DNA of 64,000 nt from Frondihabitans australicus (GTDB taxonomy: Bacteria; Actinomycetota; Actinomycetes; Actinomycetales; Microbacteriaceae): assembly GCF_003634555.1 (NCBI RefSeq), contig NZ_RBKS01000001.1, forward strand, positions 1,674,001 to 1,738,000, in the 5' to 3' direction. Positions within the stretch are counted from its first letter, which is position 1. Every line of letters begins with the position of its first letter. Below the pieces are notes generated by a model. It was given only the letters and a program-made list of their open reading frames with translations, was not told where the DNA came from and ran no database searches. Positions 43,892 through 55,634 of this stretch are shown here, one piece after another. The translations under genes and the position numbers were made by a program.

Positions 43892-45459
43892 CGTTCGCCG
43901 TCCGCGGTGTCGTAGATCGACGTCGTCGCGACGCGAAGCGTCGGCAGGCCGAGCGACACGCGACCGGGCGCAGCGTCGGCGGCCATCGAGCCGGTGTGGG
44001 CGGGGACGGCGCAGGAGGCGGCCTGCGCGCGATCCCAGGCGTCGCCCGCGCTGGTCCGGCGCACCGAGTAGGGCGTCGCCGGCGTCTCGTCGGCGATGAG
44101 GTAGAACGGCTTCGCGTCGGTGATCTCGACGGTCACCATGTCGCCCGGGCGCGGAACCTCGGCGCCCGACGGCACGGTGAAGTGCACGAGCCGGCTGTCG
44201 TCGGCGCGACCCGAGAGCCGGTGCGTCGCCGTGTCTTTCCGGCCCTCCCCGGTGGCGACGAGGAGCTCGACGACGCGGCCGACCTGCTTCTGGTTCTCTT
44301 CGAACGAGATGCGGTCTTGCAGGGCGATGAGTCGGTCGTAGCGTTCCTGCACGACCTCCTTCGGCACCTGGTTCTCCATCTCGCCGGCCGGCGTGCCGGG
44401 GCGGATGGAGTACTGGAACGTGAACGCGCTGGCGAACCGGGCCTGCTCGACCACGCGGAGGGTCTCGAGGAAGTCCTCCTCCGTCTCGCCGGGGAAGCCG
44501 ACGATGATGTCGGTCGAGATCGCGGCGTTCGGGATCTTGGCGCGCACCCGGTCGAGGATGCCGAGAAAACGGTCGCTGCGGTAGCTGCGACGCATCGCGC
44601 GCAGGATCCGGTCGGAGCCCGACTGGAGCGGCATGTGCAGCTGCGGCATGACGTTGGGCGTCTCGGCCATGGCGTCGATGACGTCGTCGGTGAACGCGGC
44701 GGGGTGCGGGCTGGTGAAGCGGATGCGCTCGAGGCCCTCGATCTCGCCAGCGGCCCGGAGGAGCTTCGCGAAGGCGCCGCGGTCGCCGAACTCGACGCCG
44801 TACGAGTTGACGTTCTGGCCCAGCAGGGTCACCTCGAGGGCGCCGTCGCCGACGACAGCCTGGATCTCGCTCAGGATCTCGCCGGGGCGACGGTCTTTCT
44901 CCTTGCCGCGGAGGGCGGGCACGATGCAGAAGGTGCAGGTGTTGTTGCACCCGACGGAGATCGACACCCAACCCGAGTAGGTCGAGTCGCGCTTGGTCGG
45001 GAGCGTCGACGGGAACACGTCGAGCGACTCGAGGATCTCGAGCTGCGCCTCGTCGTTGTGACGGGCTCGTTCGAGCAGCGTCGGCAGTGCGCCCATGTTG
45101 TGCGTGCCGAAGACCACGTCGACCCACGGCGCGCGGTCGAGGATGACCGACTTGTCCTTCTGGGCGAGGCAGCCGCCGACGGCGATCTGCATGCCCTCGT
45201 GCGTGCGCTTCGTCGACGCGAGGTGACCGAGGGTGCCGTAGAGCTTGTTGTCGGCGTTCTCGCGGACGGCGCAGGTGTTGATCACGACGATGTCGGCCTC
45301 GGCGCCGTTCGCGGGCACGTAGCCGGCGGCCTCGAGCGAGCCCGACAGGCGCTCGGAGTCGTGCACGTTCATCTGGCAGCCGAAGGTGCGGACCTCGTAG
45401 GTGCGCGGGCTGCCGCTCTCGCCGCGCTCGGCGGTCGTGTTCTCGAGGACGGTCGACAT
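43888..45459 (-). CDS. miaB: tRNA-2-methylthio-N6-dimethylallyladenosine synthase MiaB
   Basis: 523 aa, radical SAM enzyme with two iron-sulphur clusters. N-terminal MTTase domain cysteines are in [23 protein letters not shown] and AVGGCLAQ; the radical SAM CX3CX2C motif is [10 protein letters not shown]-terminal TRAM domain (about 380-450) binds RNA, and about 60 residues beyond it are not conserved. TACACT (45473-45468) lies eight bases before the ATG. Confidence 0.95.
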   Translation of the reverse strand: MSTVLENTTAERGESGSPRTYEVRTFGCQMNVHDSERLSGSLEAAGYVPANGAEADIVVINTCAVRENADNKLYGTLGHLASTKRTHEGMQIAVGGCLAQKDKSVILDRAPWVDVVFGTHNMGALPTLLERARHNDEAQLEILESLDVFPSTLPTKRDSTYSGWVSISVGCNNTCTFCIVPALRGKEKDRRPGEILSEIQAVVGDGALEVTLLGQNVNSYGVEFGDRGAFAKLLRAAGEIEGLERIRFTSPHPAAFTDDVIDAMAETPNVMPQLHMPLQSGSDRILRAMRRSYRSDRFLGILDRVRAKIPNAAISTDIIVGFPGETEEDFLETLRVVEQARFASAFTFQYSIRPGTPAGEMENQVPKEVVQERYDRLIALQDRISFEENQKQVGRVVELLVATGEGRKDTATHRLSGRADDSRLVHFTVPSGAEVPRPGDMVTVEITDAKPFYLIADETPATPYSVRRTSAGDAWDRAQAASCAVPAHTGSMAADAAPGRVSLGLPTLRVATTSIYDTADGER

Positions 45460-45535
45460 GATGCTCCAGTGTAAATCGTCGCGGCTGCGCTCTCGCGCCG
45501 ACCGTCGAGGCCGGGGCGCAGGAGCCGCGCGACAG

Positions 45536-46302
45536 CTACTCGAACCGAACCCCGCCCCGCGACGACCCGCCCCTCGGCAGCGCCTTCGCGATGGCTCGCC
45601 GCGCGACCTCGGAACGGTAGCCCCGCCTCATGAGGTAGCCCGAGAGCCGCCGCTCGGCGGTCTCGTGGTCGAGGCCGCGGAGCTGGCCGGCGCGCTTCCG
45701 TGCCCACTCGTCGGCTCGCGCCTGCTCGTCGTCGTCGTCGATCTCGGCGATGGCCTGCTCGATGGCCTCGTTCGCCAGGCCACGCTGCTTGAGCTCGGCC
45801 GAGATCGCGCTCTTGCCGAGGCCTTTTCGCTCCTGCTTGGAGCGGACGAGGGTCTCGGCCAGTTCCGAGTCGTTCAGGAGCCCGACGCGCTCGAGGCGCT
45901 CGACCTCGGCCGCCACGACCTCGTCGGGGAGGTCGCGGCTGCGGAGCGTGCGCTCCATCTCGCGGGAGGAGACGCCGCGCCGAGTGAGAGCGTGCATGCT
46001 GATGTTCTCGGCGCGGTGCCGGGCGGCCTCGAGGGTCTCTTCAGGCTCGGCAGGAGCCTCGGGCTCGGCAGGCGCCTCGACCTCATCGTCATCTTTGCCG
46101 CCCCAGAACGTGGCGAACGTCGGCACCGCGACCGCGGCAGCCTCAGGCTCGGCAGGCGCCGCGACCGCGCCAGCCTCGGGGTCGCCTGCCGCCTCGACCT
46201 CATCGGGCCCCGCGGCGGCCGAGTCGGCCCAGCCGTCGGCGGCGGGCGTGCGCCCGCCGCCGAACAGCGGTGTCACGGGGGCGAGGTGTTCGCCCTCGGT
46301 GC

Positions 46303-46306
<4 letters not shown>
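45536..46306 (-). CDS. recX: RecA regulator RecX with a long acidic N-terminal extension
   Basis: 256 aa. Residues about 95-256 are Rec[27 protein letters not shown] and three-helix repeats rich in RG ([20 protein letters not shown]). RecX trims RecA filaments. The first 95 residues are Ala/Glu/Pro-rich with repeated AEPEA units and look disordered; most RecX proteins lack this. The ATG overlaps the recA stop by four bases, tying its output to RecA. Confidence 0.93.
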
Positions 46307-47388
<1,082 letters not shown>

Positions 47389-47616
47389 GTGCTTCTCCTT
47401 GGTTCGTCGCCGGGCCGACCGGTGGTCGAGCCGCAGCAGGTGCGGTGCGCCTGTAGGCTGTCGCGCCCTCTGGCCGCCGATGAAGCCGGGCGGCCAGCCT
47501 TGCGACAAGGCTGAGGGAATCGCTGTTGACCGGAACGCTACGGGCGCCCACCGACACTCGGAGCGTCGTGAGGGAATCTGTGGAGAACCGGAGCCGAGAG
47601 GCTCCCTGTGGTGGAG

Positions 47617-47646
47617 AGGCTAGCACCGAACCGAACATGTGTTCGA
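47617..47646 (-). promoter_or_regulatory. recA promoter region with SOS box
   Basis: CGAACATGTGTTCG (47632-47645) is a perfect SOS palindrome; the 16-bp box is 47631-47646. TAGCCT (47622-47617, minus) is a possible -10, placing the box on the -35 region. The 341 bases between the DUF3046 and recA starts hold otherwise only small hairpins, such as GGAGCC/GGCTCC at 47590-47605. Confidence 0.75.
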
Positions 47647-47729
47647 GTCCACCGCGCGGCGTGTCGGGGATGGCGAGCCGATGCTCCTGCGCCCTGAGCC
47701 GACGTCGCCCGCGTCAGTCGCGGCGACGC

Positions 47730-47954
47730 CTACCGCCTGGGCTTGGGGAGCCCCACGCCGTGCCGACGTGACAGCGGGACGTTCTCAACCTCGCACAGCG
47801 CGAGCCAGACGTCGCGCGGCGGGACGCCGTGAGCGATCGCCTCGTCGGCGGTCTGGTTGCCCAGCTTCGCCAGGACGACGTCGTGCGTGACGACGCGGCC
47901 GTAGCCTTCGCCGAACTCGTCGACGACGGCTCGATCGAATTCGCTCTTCCGCAC
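47730..47954 (-). CDS. DUF3046 protein
   Basis: 74 aa from GTG at 47954 (KSEFDRAVVDEFGEGYGRVV), with TATCCT (47966-47961) six bases upstream. The core LAKLGNQTADEAIAHGVPPRDVWLALCE is the conserved DUF3046 motif, small proteins almost always found just before recA in actinobacteria. Function unknown; the position suggests a role in recombination or its control. A longer form from 48011 would need an unconserved Arg-rich extension. Confidence 0.85.
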   Translation of the reverse strand: MRKSEFDRAVVDEFGEGYGRVVTHDVVLAKLGNQTADEAIAHGVPPRDVWLALCEVENVPLSRRHGVGLPKPRR

Positions 47955-48083
47955 CCGTCGAGGATAGCCGCGACCACCGACGCCGGCGCCCGCGCACTGA
48001 CGCCGGCGCACACGCGCGACCCCGGACGCACGAACGCCCCGCCACGAGGGCGGGGCGTTCGAGTCGCGTGTCGGCGACTGCGC

Positions 48084-48392
48084 CTAGCGGACGGCCAGGT
48101 CGGCGTCGAACTCGGCGACGAGGTCGTCGGGAAGCGTGTCGGGGACTGGGCTCAGCCCCTCGAGAACGGCCATGCGGTCGCCGACCTCGCGCATGATGGT
48201 CGAGATCGGGGTCTCGAGCGCTTCGGCCACGGACGCGAGGATCTCGCTCGAGGCCTCTTTCTGGCCTCGCTCGACCTCGCTCAGATACCCGAGCGCCACG
48301 CTGGCCTTGGATGCGACCTGGCGGAGCGTGCGGCCCTTCTGCAGGCGGAAGTCACGAAGGACGTCACCGATTTCTTGACGTACGAGAACCAT
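48084..48392 (-). CDS. clgR: XRE-family regulator, ClgR-like
   Basis: 102 aa from an ATG with a strong AGGAGGAGG site. The HTH is in RLQKGRTLRQVASKASVALGYLSEVERG, followed by QKEASSEILASVAEALE and an acidic tail. ClgR activates clp protease and related stress genes in actinobacteria and is itself degraded by Clp. The location beside cinA, pgsA and ftsK matches the mycobacterial clgR locus. The ending ADLAVR is hydrophobic enough to act as a degradation signal, as in ClgR, but that is inference. Confidence 0.85.
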   Translation of the reverse strand: MVLVRQEIGDVLRDFRLQKGRTLRQVASKASVALGYLSEVERGQKEASSEILASVAEALETPISTIMREVGDRMAVLEGLSPVPDTLPDDLVAEFDADLAVR

Positions 48393-48538
48393 AGGACCCT
48401 CCTCCTGAGGACGACCCACCGTGATCGAAGTACCGCGGTGGATGAGTAACACTAAGAGCAACCGCTGCTTTCACTGTAACCAGCGGCCTGGGAATGCACC
48501 TTGTGAACCTGCGAGATGTAACGAGAACGAAACCCGCT

Positions 48539-49081
48539 CTATTCCCGAGGCCCGTCGAGCATGAACCCGACCGCTGAGAGTGATTCGACGACCGTAGCCC
48601 ATCGGATTGCGGATCGGTCACCCTCCAGTGCGAGGGGCAGGACTTCCACGTCGTCTCCCCAGGCGATTCCCACGTAGACGGTGCCGACGGGCTGGCCGTC
48701 CTGCGGGTCGGGCCCGGCGACACCTGTCGTCGCGAGGCCGATGTCGGCGTTCACGCCGTCGAGAGTGAGACGCTCGCGCACGCCCATCGCCATCGACGCC
48801 GCGACGTCGGGGTGCACGGCTCCGTGCTCGGCCAGGAGCGTCTCAGACACCCCGAGGAGGGACGCCTTGAGCTCGGTCTGGTAGGCGACCACGCCGCCGC
48901 AGACGACCTTCGAGGCACCCGGCACGTCGACGAGCGACGCCACCACGAGTCCGCCCGTCAGCGACTCGGCGACCGCGATCGTGAGGCCGCGCTCACGCAG
49001 CCGGCCGACGAGGTCGTGGGCGAGCGACGACGCGCGCGCGGCGGCGTGCGACCCGGGCGACGACGAAGACGCCGGCGTCAC
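48539..49081 (-). CDS. pncC: CinA C-terminal domain protein (nicotinamide-nucleotide amidohydrolase PncC)
   Basis: 180 aa: only the CinA C-terminal (PncC) domain, with AVAESLTGGLVVASLVDVPGAS, VVAYQTELKASLLGV, GLATTGVAGPDPQDGQPVGTVYVGIA. It deamidates NMN in pyridine nucleotide salvage. The N-terminal molybdopterin-like domain of full CinA is absent, as in many actinobacteria. The GTG start overlaps the pgsA stop in GTGA. Confidence 0.92.
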   Translation of the reverse strand: MTPASSSSPGSHAAARASSLAHDLVGRLRERGLTIAVAESLTGGLVVASLVDVPGASKVVCGGVVAYQTELKASLLGVSETLLAEHGAVHPDVAASMAMGVRERLTLDGVNADIGLATTGVAGPDPQDGQPVGTVYVGIAWGDDVEVLPLALEGDRSAIRWATVVESLSAVGFMLDGPRE

Positions 49082-49734
49082 GGCCGGGTGCCGTCGTGCG
49101 GCCGCTGCAGCGCCACGCGCATGTAGTCGAGGCCCGACAGCACCGTCGCCACGAAGGCCGCCGACATCACGACGATGTCGACCCAGCTGAACCACCCGCC
49201 CAGCCAGGTCGTGAACGGGAACAGCGCGAGGGTCAGAGCCACGCCCTGCAGCAGCGTCTTGATCTTGCCGCCGCGCGACGCCGCGATCACGCGGTCTTTG
49301 AGCGCCACGAACCGGTACACGGTGATGCCGACCTCGCGGACCAGGATCACGATCGTCACCCACCAGGGCAGCTCGCCCAGCACGCTCAGCACGATGAACG
49401 CACCGCCCGTGAGCACCTTGTCGGCCAGCGGGTCGACGATCTTCCCGAAGTCGGAGACGAGGTTCTGACGCCTGGCGAGGAACCCGTCGAGGCTGTCGGT
49501 GAGGATCGCCACGACGAAGATGACCGCGGCCCAGACCCGCAGTGCGCCCATGTGCCCGTCGTCGACCACGAGCATCACGAAGAACAGCGGCGCCATGAGG
49601 ATGCGCACGACCGTGATGATGTTGGCGATGTTGGCCGTGGAGGCGGGGCCCTCGCCGCGGCTCACGATCCTGCCCGTGAACGGGAAGGTCTTGCCGGCCG
49701 GCGCGTGCGAGCCGGCGCCTGTGGGGGTGGTCAT
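49078..49734 (-). CDS. pgsA: CDP-diacylglycerol-glycerol-3-phosphate 3-phosphatidyltransferase family protein
   Basis: 218 aa, integral membrane enzyme. The CDP-alcohol phosphotransferase motif D-G-x2-A-R-x8-G-x3-D-x3-D reads DGFLARRQNLVSDFGKIVDP. Four to six membrane helices follow. It makes phosphatidylglycerol phosphate or a related lipid. The ATG is four bases after the ftsK stop. Actinobacteria have several members of this family, so the exact product is likely, not certain. Confidence 0.9.
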   Translation of the reverse strand: MTTPTGAGSHAPAGKTFPFTGRIVSRGEGPASTANIANIITVVRILMAPLFFVMLVVDDGHMGALRVWAAVIFVVAILTDSLDGFLARRQNLVSDFGKIVDPLADKVLTGGAFIVLSVLGELPWWVTIVILVREVGITVYRFVALKDRVIAASRGGKIKTLLQGVALTLALFPFTTWLGGWFSWVDIVVMSAAFVATVLSGLDYMRVALQRPHDGTRP

Positions 49735-49738
49735 GTCT

Positions 49739-52675
49739 CTAGTCTCGACCCGTGAGGCCCCAGGCGTCCTCCGAGTCGTCTTCGGACTCGTACTCGTCGT
49801 AGCCGCGGGTCATCTCCGCCACGGGGTCGTTCGCGTACCGGTCCTCCCCGGCCGACTTCGAGGGCGCAGGAGCAGACGACGGCGCGACGTCGTGAGCGTA
49901 CCGGCCGTCGTCGACCGTCGGCCGGGCCGGAGCCGCCCCCGTGGGCGCCTCCTGCCCGCGGATCTTCGCGAGCACGCCGGGGAGCTGCTCGACGGTCACG
50001 AGGACGTCGCGCGCCTTCGACCCCTCGGACGGCCCGACGATGTCGCGGGACTCCATGAGGTCCATCAGGCGGCCTGCCTTGGCGAAGCCGACCCGCAGCT
50101 TGCGCTGCAGCATCGACGTCGAGCCGAACTGCGACGAGACCACGAGCTCGGCGGCCGCGAGCAGCAGCTCGAGGTCGTCGCCGATGTCGCCGTCGATCTC
50201 CTTCTTCTCGGCGACCGCCGCGACGTCGCTGCGGTACTCGGGCCGTGCCTGCTGCGTGACGTGCTTGACGACGGCCTCGATCTCGCTCTCCTGGACCCAG
50301 GCGCCCTGCACGCGCATGGCCTTCGAGGCGCCCATGGGCAGGAAGAGCCCGTCGCCGTGGCCGATGAGCTTGTCGGCGCCGGGCTGGTCGAGGATGACCC
50401 GGGAGTCCGTGACGCTGGTGACGGCGAACGCGAGGCGCGACGGGACGTTCGCCTTGATGAGACCGGTGACGACGTCGACCGAGGGGCGCTGCGTGGCCAG
50501 CACCAGGTGGATGCCGGAGGCGCGGGCCAGCTGGGTGATGCGCACCACCGAGTCTTCGACGTCGCGAGGGGCGACCATCATGAGGTCGGCGAGCTCGTCG
50601 ACGACGACCAGGAGGTAGGGGTACGGCTTGAGCGTGCGCTCGGAGCCCTGCGGCAGCACGATCTCGTCGTTGATGACGGCCTTGTTGAAGTCGTCGATGT
50701 GGCGGAATCCGAACGACGCGAGGTCGTCGTACCGCATGTCCATCTCCTTCACGACCCACTGCAGCGCCTCGGCCGCCTTCTTGGGGTTGGTGATGATGGG
50801 CGTGATGAGGTGCGGCACGCCGGCGTAGATCGACAGCTCGACGCGCTTCGGGTCGACGAGGACCATGCGCACCTCGCTCGGCTTCGCCCGCATGAGCAGC
50901 GAGGTGATCATCGAGTTGACGAAGGTCGACTTGCCGGAGCCGGTGGACCCGGCGACGAGGAGGTGCGGCATCTTCGCGAGGTTGGCCACGACGTAGCCGC
51001 CCTCGACGTCTTTGCCGACGCCGATGGTCATCGGGTGGCTGGACTTCGTGGCCGCGTTCGAGCGCAGGACGTCGCCGAGCGACACGATCTCGCGGTCGGT
51101 GTTCGGGATCTCGACGCCGATGGCGCTCTTGCCCGGGATCGGCGAGAGGATGCGCACCTCGTTCGACGCGACGGCGTAGCTGAGGTTCTTCGAGAGCGCG
51201 GTGACCTTCTCGACCTTGACGCCCGGGCCGAGCTCGATCTCGTACCGCGTCACCGTCGGACCGCGCGAGAAGCCGATCACGCGCGCGTCGACGTTGAACT
51301 GCGTGAGGACGTCGGTGATCGCCGCGACGATCGCGTCGTTCGCCTCGCTGCGGGTCTTCGCCGGGTCGCCGGCGCTCAGCGTCGAGACGGCGGGCAGCCG
51401 GTAGGGGGCCTCGGGCGAGTCGCCGTGAGCGTCGAAGCTCGGCATGGCCTCCGCCTCGTCGGGCTCGAAGAAGTCGGCCGCGGCGTCGGAGGGGCCGAGG
51501 TTCGCCTCGGGGACGACCGGAACGACGGCTCCGGGAGCGACTGCGCCGGCGGCGGACGGGATGATCGTCGTCGGTGCGACCACGTTCTGGTGCGCCAACG
51601 CCTCCTCGGCGAACCCCAGGTCGCGAAGCACCTCGGTGTTCATGTCGTCGGGCGAGGCGGCGGTGCCGACCTCTGCCGCCGCGTCACCGCTGATGACGTC
51701 GGTGAACGACGGGTCGGCGCCCTTGCGACCGCGCTTCTTCGAGAGCGCCTCGGTCGGCCCCGTGCCGGTCAGCACCGGGGTGTCGTAGGCGGGGTCCTCC
51801 TCGCGGCCGCTCTTGTTGCGGCGCCACCAGGGCAGGTTGTCGTCGGGGGCGTCGAGCATCTCGCCGTCGTCGTCGGCCGAGTCCGACTTCTTGGAGCGCG
51901 ATGCGCGCGCGGGCCGGTCGTCGTCGGAGTCGCCGTCGCCTTCGGCGGAGCGGGGCCCCTGCGCACCGAAGAGGTAGGCGTACAGCTCGTGCACGCGACG
52001 CGGGATGTGGTTCGGCGGGGTCTTCGTGACGATCAGGATCGACAGCGCGAGCACGATGCAGATGATGGGCACGGCCACGTACGCCGTGAGCAGGTTCACC
52101 ATCCACGACGCCACCACCCAGCCGAGGATGCCGCCGGCACCGGCGAGACCGACGATGCCGTCGGACGCGACGGGCCGCCCACCGAAGATGTGGCACAGCC
52201 CGGAGATGGAGATGACCCCGAGGCCGACGCCGATCCCGATGCGCGTGTTGTCGTGGACGGACGCCGGGTGCCGGAAGAGCCAGCCCGCGAAGACGACCAT
52301 GATGACCGGCAGCGCGTACGCCACGCGACCGAACAGGCCGCCGAACGTGTAGTGGTCGAGCGCCTGAGCGATCGGGTCGCCGGGGTTCAGCCACTCGACG
52401 ATCGCGCCGGCGATGGCGAGGAGCACCAGGAAGAACGGAACGCCGTCGCGACGCTCGGACGCGTCGAGCGCCTCGCGCCCGAAGACGCGGAAGGCGCCGC
52501 CGACGAGGTGGGCGAGACCGAGCCACGCACGCGTGCCGAGGTCTGGTCCGTGGTCGACGGTCACGGTCTGCTTGGGCAGGCGCTTCGTCGGCGCGGCGCC
52601 GCCTCGCGGGGCGCGGCCACCGGACTTCGGGGCGTGAGCGCGGGCGCGCGACGACGGCTTGGTGCTCGTGGGCAT
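49739..52675 (-). CDS. ftsK: DNA translocase FtsK/SpoIIIE
   Basis: 978 aa. Four membrane helices between about 79 and 215, a 220-residue acidic/Pro linker, then the motor: alpha/beta domains with Walker A GSTGSGKS (576-583), Walker [14 protein letters not shown], and a C-terminal winged-helix gamma domain (about 850-905, [25 protein letters not shown]) that reads polar KOPS-like sequences. It pumps chromosome DNA through the division septum. TACTTT (52687-52682) lies six bases before the ATG. Confidence 0.96.
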   Translation of the reverse strand: MPTSTKPSSRARAHAPKSGGRAPRGGAAPTKRLPKQTVTVDHGPDLGTRAWLGLAHLVGGAFRVFGREALDASERRDGVPFFLVLLAIAGAIVEWLNPGDPIAQALDHYTFGGLFGRVAYALPVIMVVFAGWLFRHPASVHDNTRIGIGVGLGVISISGLCHIFGGRPVASDGIVGLAGAGGILGWVVASWMVNLLTAYVAVPIICIVLALSILIVTKTPPNHIPRRVHELYAYLFGAQGPRSAEGDGDSDDDRPARASRSKKSDSADDDGEMLDAPDDNLPWWRRNKSGREEDPAYDTPVLTGTGPTEALSKKRGRKGADPSFTDVISGDAAAEVGTAASPDDMNTEVLRDLGFAEEALAHQNVVAPTTIIPSAAGAVAPGAVVPVVPEANLGPSDAAADFFEPDEAEAMPSFDAHGDSPEAPYRLPAVSTLSAGDPAKTRSEANDAIVAAITDVLTQFNVDARVIGFSRGPTVTRYEIELGPGVKVEKVTALSKNLSYAVASNEVRILSPIPGKSAIGVEIPNTDREIVSLGDVLRSNAATKSSHPMTIGVGKDVEGGYVVANLAKMPHLLVAGSTGSGKSTFVNSMITSLLMRAKPSEVRMVLVDPKRVELSIYAGVPHLITPIITNPKKAAEALQWVVKEMDMRYDDLASFGFRHIDDFNKAVINDEIVLPQGSERTLKPYPYLLVVVDELADLMMVAPRDVEDSVVRITQLARASGIHLVLATQRPSVDVVTGLIKANVPSRLAFAVTSVTDSRVILDQPGADKLIGHGDGLFLPMGASKAMRVQGAWVQESEIEAVVKHVTQQARPEYRSDVAAVAEKKEIDGDIGDDLELLLAAAELVVSSQFGSTSMLQRKLRVGFAKAGRLMDLMESRDIVGPSEGSKARDVLVTVEQLPGVLAKIRGQEAPTGAAPARPTVDDGRYAHDVAPSSAPAPSKSAGEDRYANDPVAEMTRGYDEYESEDDSEDAWGLTGRD

Positions 52676-52695
52676 GCGGCAAAAGTACCGCCTGC

Positions 52696-52769
52696 CCCTG
52701 TCGTTTCCGCTGATCCTGCGCGCGTGTTCGTCACTTGAGTCACACGCGTCACACAGCGGAAACGCAGGG
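52696..52769. other. Inverted repeat between rnj and ftsK
   Basis: CCCTGTCGTTTCCGCTG (52696-52712) and CAGCGGAAACGCAGGG (52754-52769) pair over 16 bp with one bulged base; the 41-nt loop contains the direct repeat GTGTGAC (minus strand). It lies after the rnj stop and just before the ftsK -10, so it may end rnj transcription, control ftsK, or both. The 10-mer GATCCTGCGC begins at the inner edge of the first arm. Confidence 0.6.
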
Positions 52770-52778
52770 TGGAGCAGG

Positions 52779-54455
52779 CTACGCCGAGATCACGACCGGG
52801 ACGATCATCGGGCGGCGGCGGTGCTGCGTGTTCACCCAGCGGCCCACCGTGCGGCGGACGACCTGGCTGAACGCGTGCGTGTCGCGGGTGCCGTTCTCGG
52901 CCGCCTCGGTGAGCGCGGCGATGATCTTCGGCCGGACGGTGTCGAAGACCGACTCGTCTTCGGCGAACCCGCGCGACTGGATCTCCGGCCCGACCACCAC
53001 GCGACCCGTTGCCGGGTCGATCGCGACGAAGACGGAGATGAACCCCTCTTCCGCGAGCACACGGCGGTCCTTCAGGTCGGCGTCGGTGATCTCGCCGACG
53101 GTCGAGCCGTCGACGTAGACGAAGCCCAGGTCGAGCTGGCCCACGACCTCGGCGACGCCGTCGCGAAGGTCGACGACGATGCCGTCCTGGCCGGTGATGA
53201 TGTTCTTCCGCGGCACTCCGGTCCGCTCGGCGAGGGCGGCGCTGGCGAAGAGGTGACGGTGCTCGCCGTGGACGGGCATGACGTTCTTCGGCCGGAGGAT
53301 GTTGTAGCAGTAGAGCAGCTCGCCGGCGGCGGCGTGACCGGACACGTGGACCTTCGCGTTGCCCTTGTGCACGACGTGCGCGCCCAGCTTCGTGAGGCCG
53401 TCGATGACGCGGTACACGGAGTTCTCGTTGCCGGGGATCAGGCTCGACGCGAGGATCACGGTGTCGCCCTCGCCGATCTCGATCTGGTGCTCGAGGTTCG
53501 CCATGCGCGCGAGGACCGCCATCGGCTCGCCCTGGGACCCCGTCGACATGTAGACGATGCGGTCGTCGGGGAGGTCCTTCGCCTTCTTCGCGTCGATGAG
53601 GACGCCCTCGGGCACCCTGAGGTAGCCCAGGTCGGCGGCGATCGTCATGTTGCGGATCATGGAGCGCCCGAGGAAGGCGACGCGGCGTCCGTTCACGTGA
53701 GCGGCGTCGAGCACCTGCTGCACCCGGTGGACGTGGCTGGAGAAGCTGGCGACGACCACGCGGCGGGGCGCTCGGGCGATCACGTCGTCGAGCACCGGGC
53801 CGATGTCGCGCTCGAGGGCGGTGAAGCCGGGAACGTCGGCGTTGGTCGAGTCGGGCAGGAACAGGTCGACGCCCTCCTCCCCCAGCCGGGCGAAGGCGCG
53901 GAGGTCGGTGATGCGGTCGTCCAGCGGCAGCTGGTCCATCTTGAAGTCGCCCGTGTGGAGCACGAGGCCCGCACTGGTGCGGATCGCGACGGCGAGGGCG
54001 TCGGGGATCGAATGGTTGACCGCGATGAACTCGAGCTCGAACGGCCCCAGCTTCTCGATCTGACCCTCTTTGACGGCCATCGTGTAGGGGGCGATGCGGT
54101 GCTCTTTGAGCTTCGCCTCGACGAGGGCGAGCGTCAGCGTCGAGCCGAGCAGCGGGATGTCTTTCCGCAGCCTGAGGAGGTAGGGCACCGCGCCGATGTG
54201 GTCCTCGTGGCCGTGCGTGAGGACGACGCCGAGCACGTCGTCGAGACGGTCGGTGATCGGAGAGAAGTCGGGCAGGATCAGGTCGACGCCGGGCTGGTGC
54301 TCTTCGGGGAAGAGCACGCCCGCGTCGACGACGAGGAGCTTGCCGTCGATCTCGTAGACGGTCATGTTGCGGCCGATCTCGCCGAGGCCGCCGGTCGGGA
54401 TCACCCGCAGCGTGCCCTTCTCGAGAGCGCGCGGAGTCTGAATGGTTGTGGGCAT
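52779..54455 (-). CDS. rnj: Ribonuclease J
   Basis: 558 aa, metallo-beta-lactamase/beta-CASP nuclease with 5' exo- and endonuclease activity in RNA decay. The zinc motif HxHxDH is at 81-86 ([10 protein letters not shown]); further ligands are in [10 protein letters not shown] and [10 protein letters not shown]. The C-terminal domain is complete. AAGGAAC precedes the ATG. It follows dapA on the same strand after an 83-bp gap. Confidence 0.95.
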   Translation of the reverse strand: MPTTIQTPRALEKGTLRVIPTGGLGEIGRNMTVYEIDGKLLVVDAGVLFPEEHQPGVDLILPDFSPITDRLDDVLGVVLTHGHEDHIGAVPYLLRLRKDIPLLGSTLTLALVEAKLKEHRIAPYTMAVKEGQIEKLGPFELEFIAVNHSIPDALAVAIRTSAGLVLHTGDFKMDQLPLDDRITDLRAFARLGEEGVDLFLPDSTNADVPGFTALERDIGPVLDDVIARAPRRVVVASFSSHVHRVQQVLDAAHVNGRRVAFLGRSMIRNMTIAADLGYLRVPEGVLIDAKKAKDLPDDRIVYMSTGSQGEPMAVLARMANLEHQIEIGEGDTVILASSLIPGNENSVYRVIDGLTKLGAHVVHKGNAKVHVSGHAAAGELLYCYNILRPKNVMPVHGEHRHLFASAALAERTGVPRKNIITGQDGIVVDLRDGVAEVVGQLDLGFVYVDGSTVGEITDADLKDRRVLAEEGFISVFVAIDPATGRVVVGPEIQSRGFAEDESVFDTVRPKIIAALTEAAENGTRDTHAFSQVVRRTVGRWVNTQHRRRPMIVPVVISA

Positions 54456-54538
54456 CTGTTCCTTGGGTGTGATGATGTGAGGCCTCTCGCCTCCGGTGTG
54501 AGTCAGGGGGCCGCGGCAGGAGCCGACGCGGCCGGGTG

Positions 54539-55516
54539 TCAGCGCGTGGTGCCGTGCACCTTGGGCAGGGCGCCGCCGGCGGCCGCGTTGCGGTCGGGGC
54601 GGAACCTCGAGAAGTCGACGCCGGGGATCTCCCCGACGAGAGACAGCTCGTCTTCGATGAGGGCGGCCTCGGAGTCTTCGGGGCCGACGAGCGGGAGCCG
54701 CACGCGGGGGCTCGAGATGCGGCCGAGGCCGTGGAGGATGTACTTCGCCGCGACGGTGCCGGGCACGTGGGTCATGACCGCGCGCACGAGCGGCTCGAGC
54801 TGCTGGTGCGCGGCGGTGGCGGTCTTCAGGTCGCCGGCGTTCACCGCGTCGACGATCGTGCGGTAGGGCGCCGCGGCGATGTTCGCCGTGACGCCGATGA
54901 GGCCGGTGGCGCCGATCGCGAGGTGCGGGAGCACGTTCGAGTCGTCGCCCGAGAAGTACATGAGGTCGGTCTGGTTGAGCACGCGGCTGACCTCGGAGAA
55001 GTCGCCCTTGGCGTCCTTCACGGCGACGATGTTCGGGTGCTTGGCGGCACGCAGGATCGTCTCGTACTTGATCGGGATGCCGGTGCGGCCCGGGATGTCG
55101 TACAGGATGACCGGCAGGTCGGTCGCGTCGGCGATCATGCGGAAGTGCGTGAGCACGCCGGCCTGGGTGGGCTTGTTGTAGTACGGCGTGACGATCATGA
55201 CGCCGTCGGCGCCGGCCTTCTCGCTCGCCTTGTAGAGCTGGATAGCGTGCGCGGTCTCGTTCGAGCCGCCGCCCGTGATGATCTTGGCTCGGCCGTCGGC
55301 CACCGACTTGCCCACCTCGACCAGGCGGAGCTTCTCGGGGTCGGTGAGAGTGGAGGTCTCACCCGTCGTGCCGGTGACGACGATGCCGTCGGCCCCCTGC
55401 CGGATGCAGTCGTCGATGTGCTTCTCGACGCCGGGCCAGTCGACTTCGCCGTCGGCGGTGAACGGGGTGACGAGAGCGACGAGGACCTGCCCGAAAGGGT
55501 TCTGGATGTTCGACAC
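54539..55516 (-). CDS. dapA: 4-hydroxy-tetrahydrodipicolinate synthase
   Basis: 325 aa, first committed step of the diaminopimelate/lysine pathway. Class I aldolase barrel with GTTGETSTL, the Tyr motif LYDIPGRTGIPI and the Schiff-base lysine in VAVKDAKGDFSEV. The GTG start has TATCCT (55528-55523) six bases upstream, suggesting a leaderless mRNA, while GGAGG inside that gap is too close to act as a normal ribosome site. dapA with rnj downstream is a conserved pair. Confidence 0.95.
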   Translation of the reverse strand: MSNIQNPFGQVLVALVTPFTADGEVDWPGVEKHIDDCIRQGADGIVVTGTTGETSTLTDPEKLRLVEVGKSVADGRAKIITGGGSNETAHAIQLYKASEKAGADGVMIVTPYYNKPTQAGVLTHFRMIADATDLPVILYDIPGRTGIPIKYETILRAAKHPNIVAVKDAKGDFSEVSRVLNQTDLMYFSGDDSNVLPHLAIGATGLIGVTANIAAAPYRTIVDAVNAGDLKTATAAHQQLEPLVRAVMTHVPGTVAAKYILHGLGRISSPRVRLPLVGPEDSEAALIEDELSLVGEIPGVDFSRFRPDRNAAAGGALPKVHGTTR

Positions 55517-55634
55517 GCCTCCAGGATATCGGCACCGGCGCCGCCCCCGACGACGAGGGCGAAACTGCCCCTTGTGCGCCCCGGGGGTCGCACCTACGGT
55601 GTCCCTACCCGAGCAACACTTCCAAGGATGTCTC

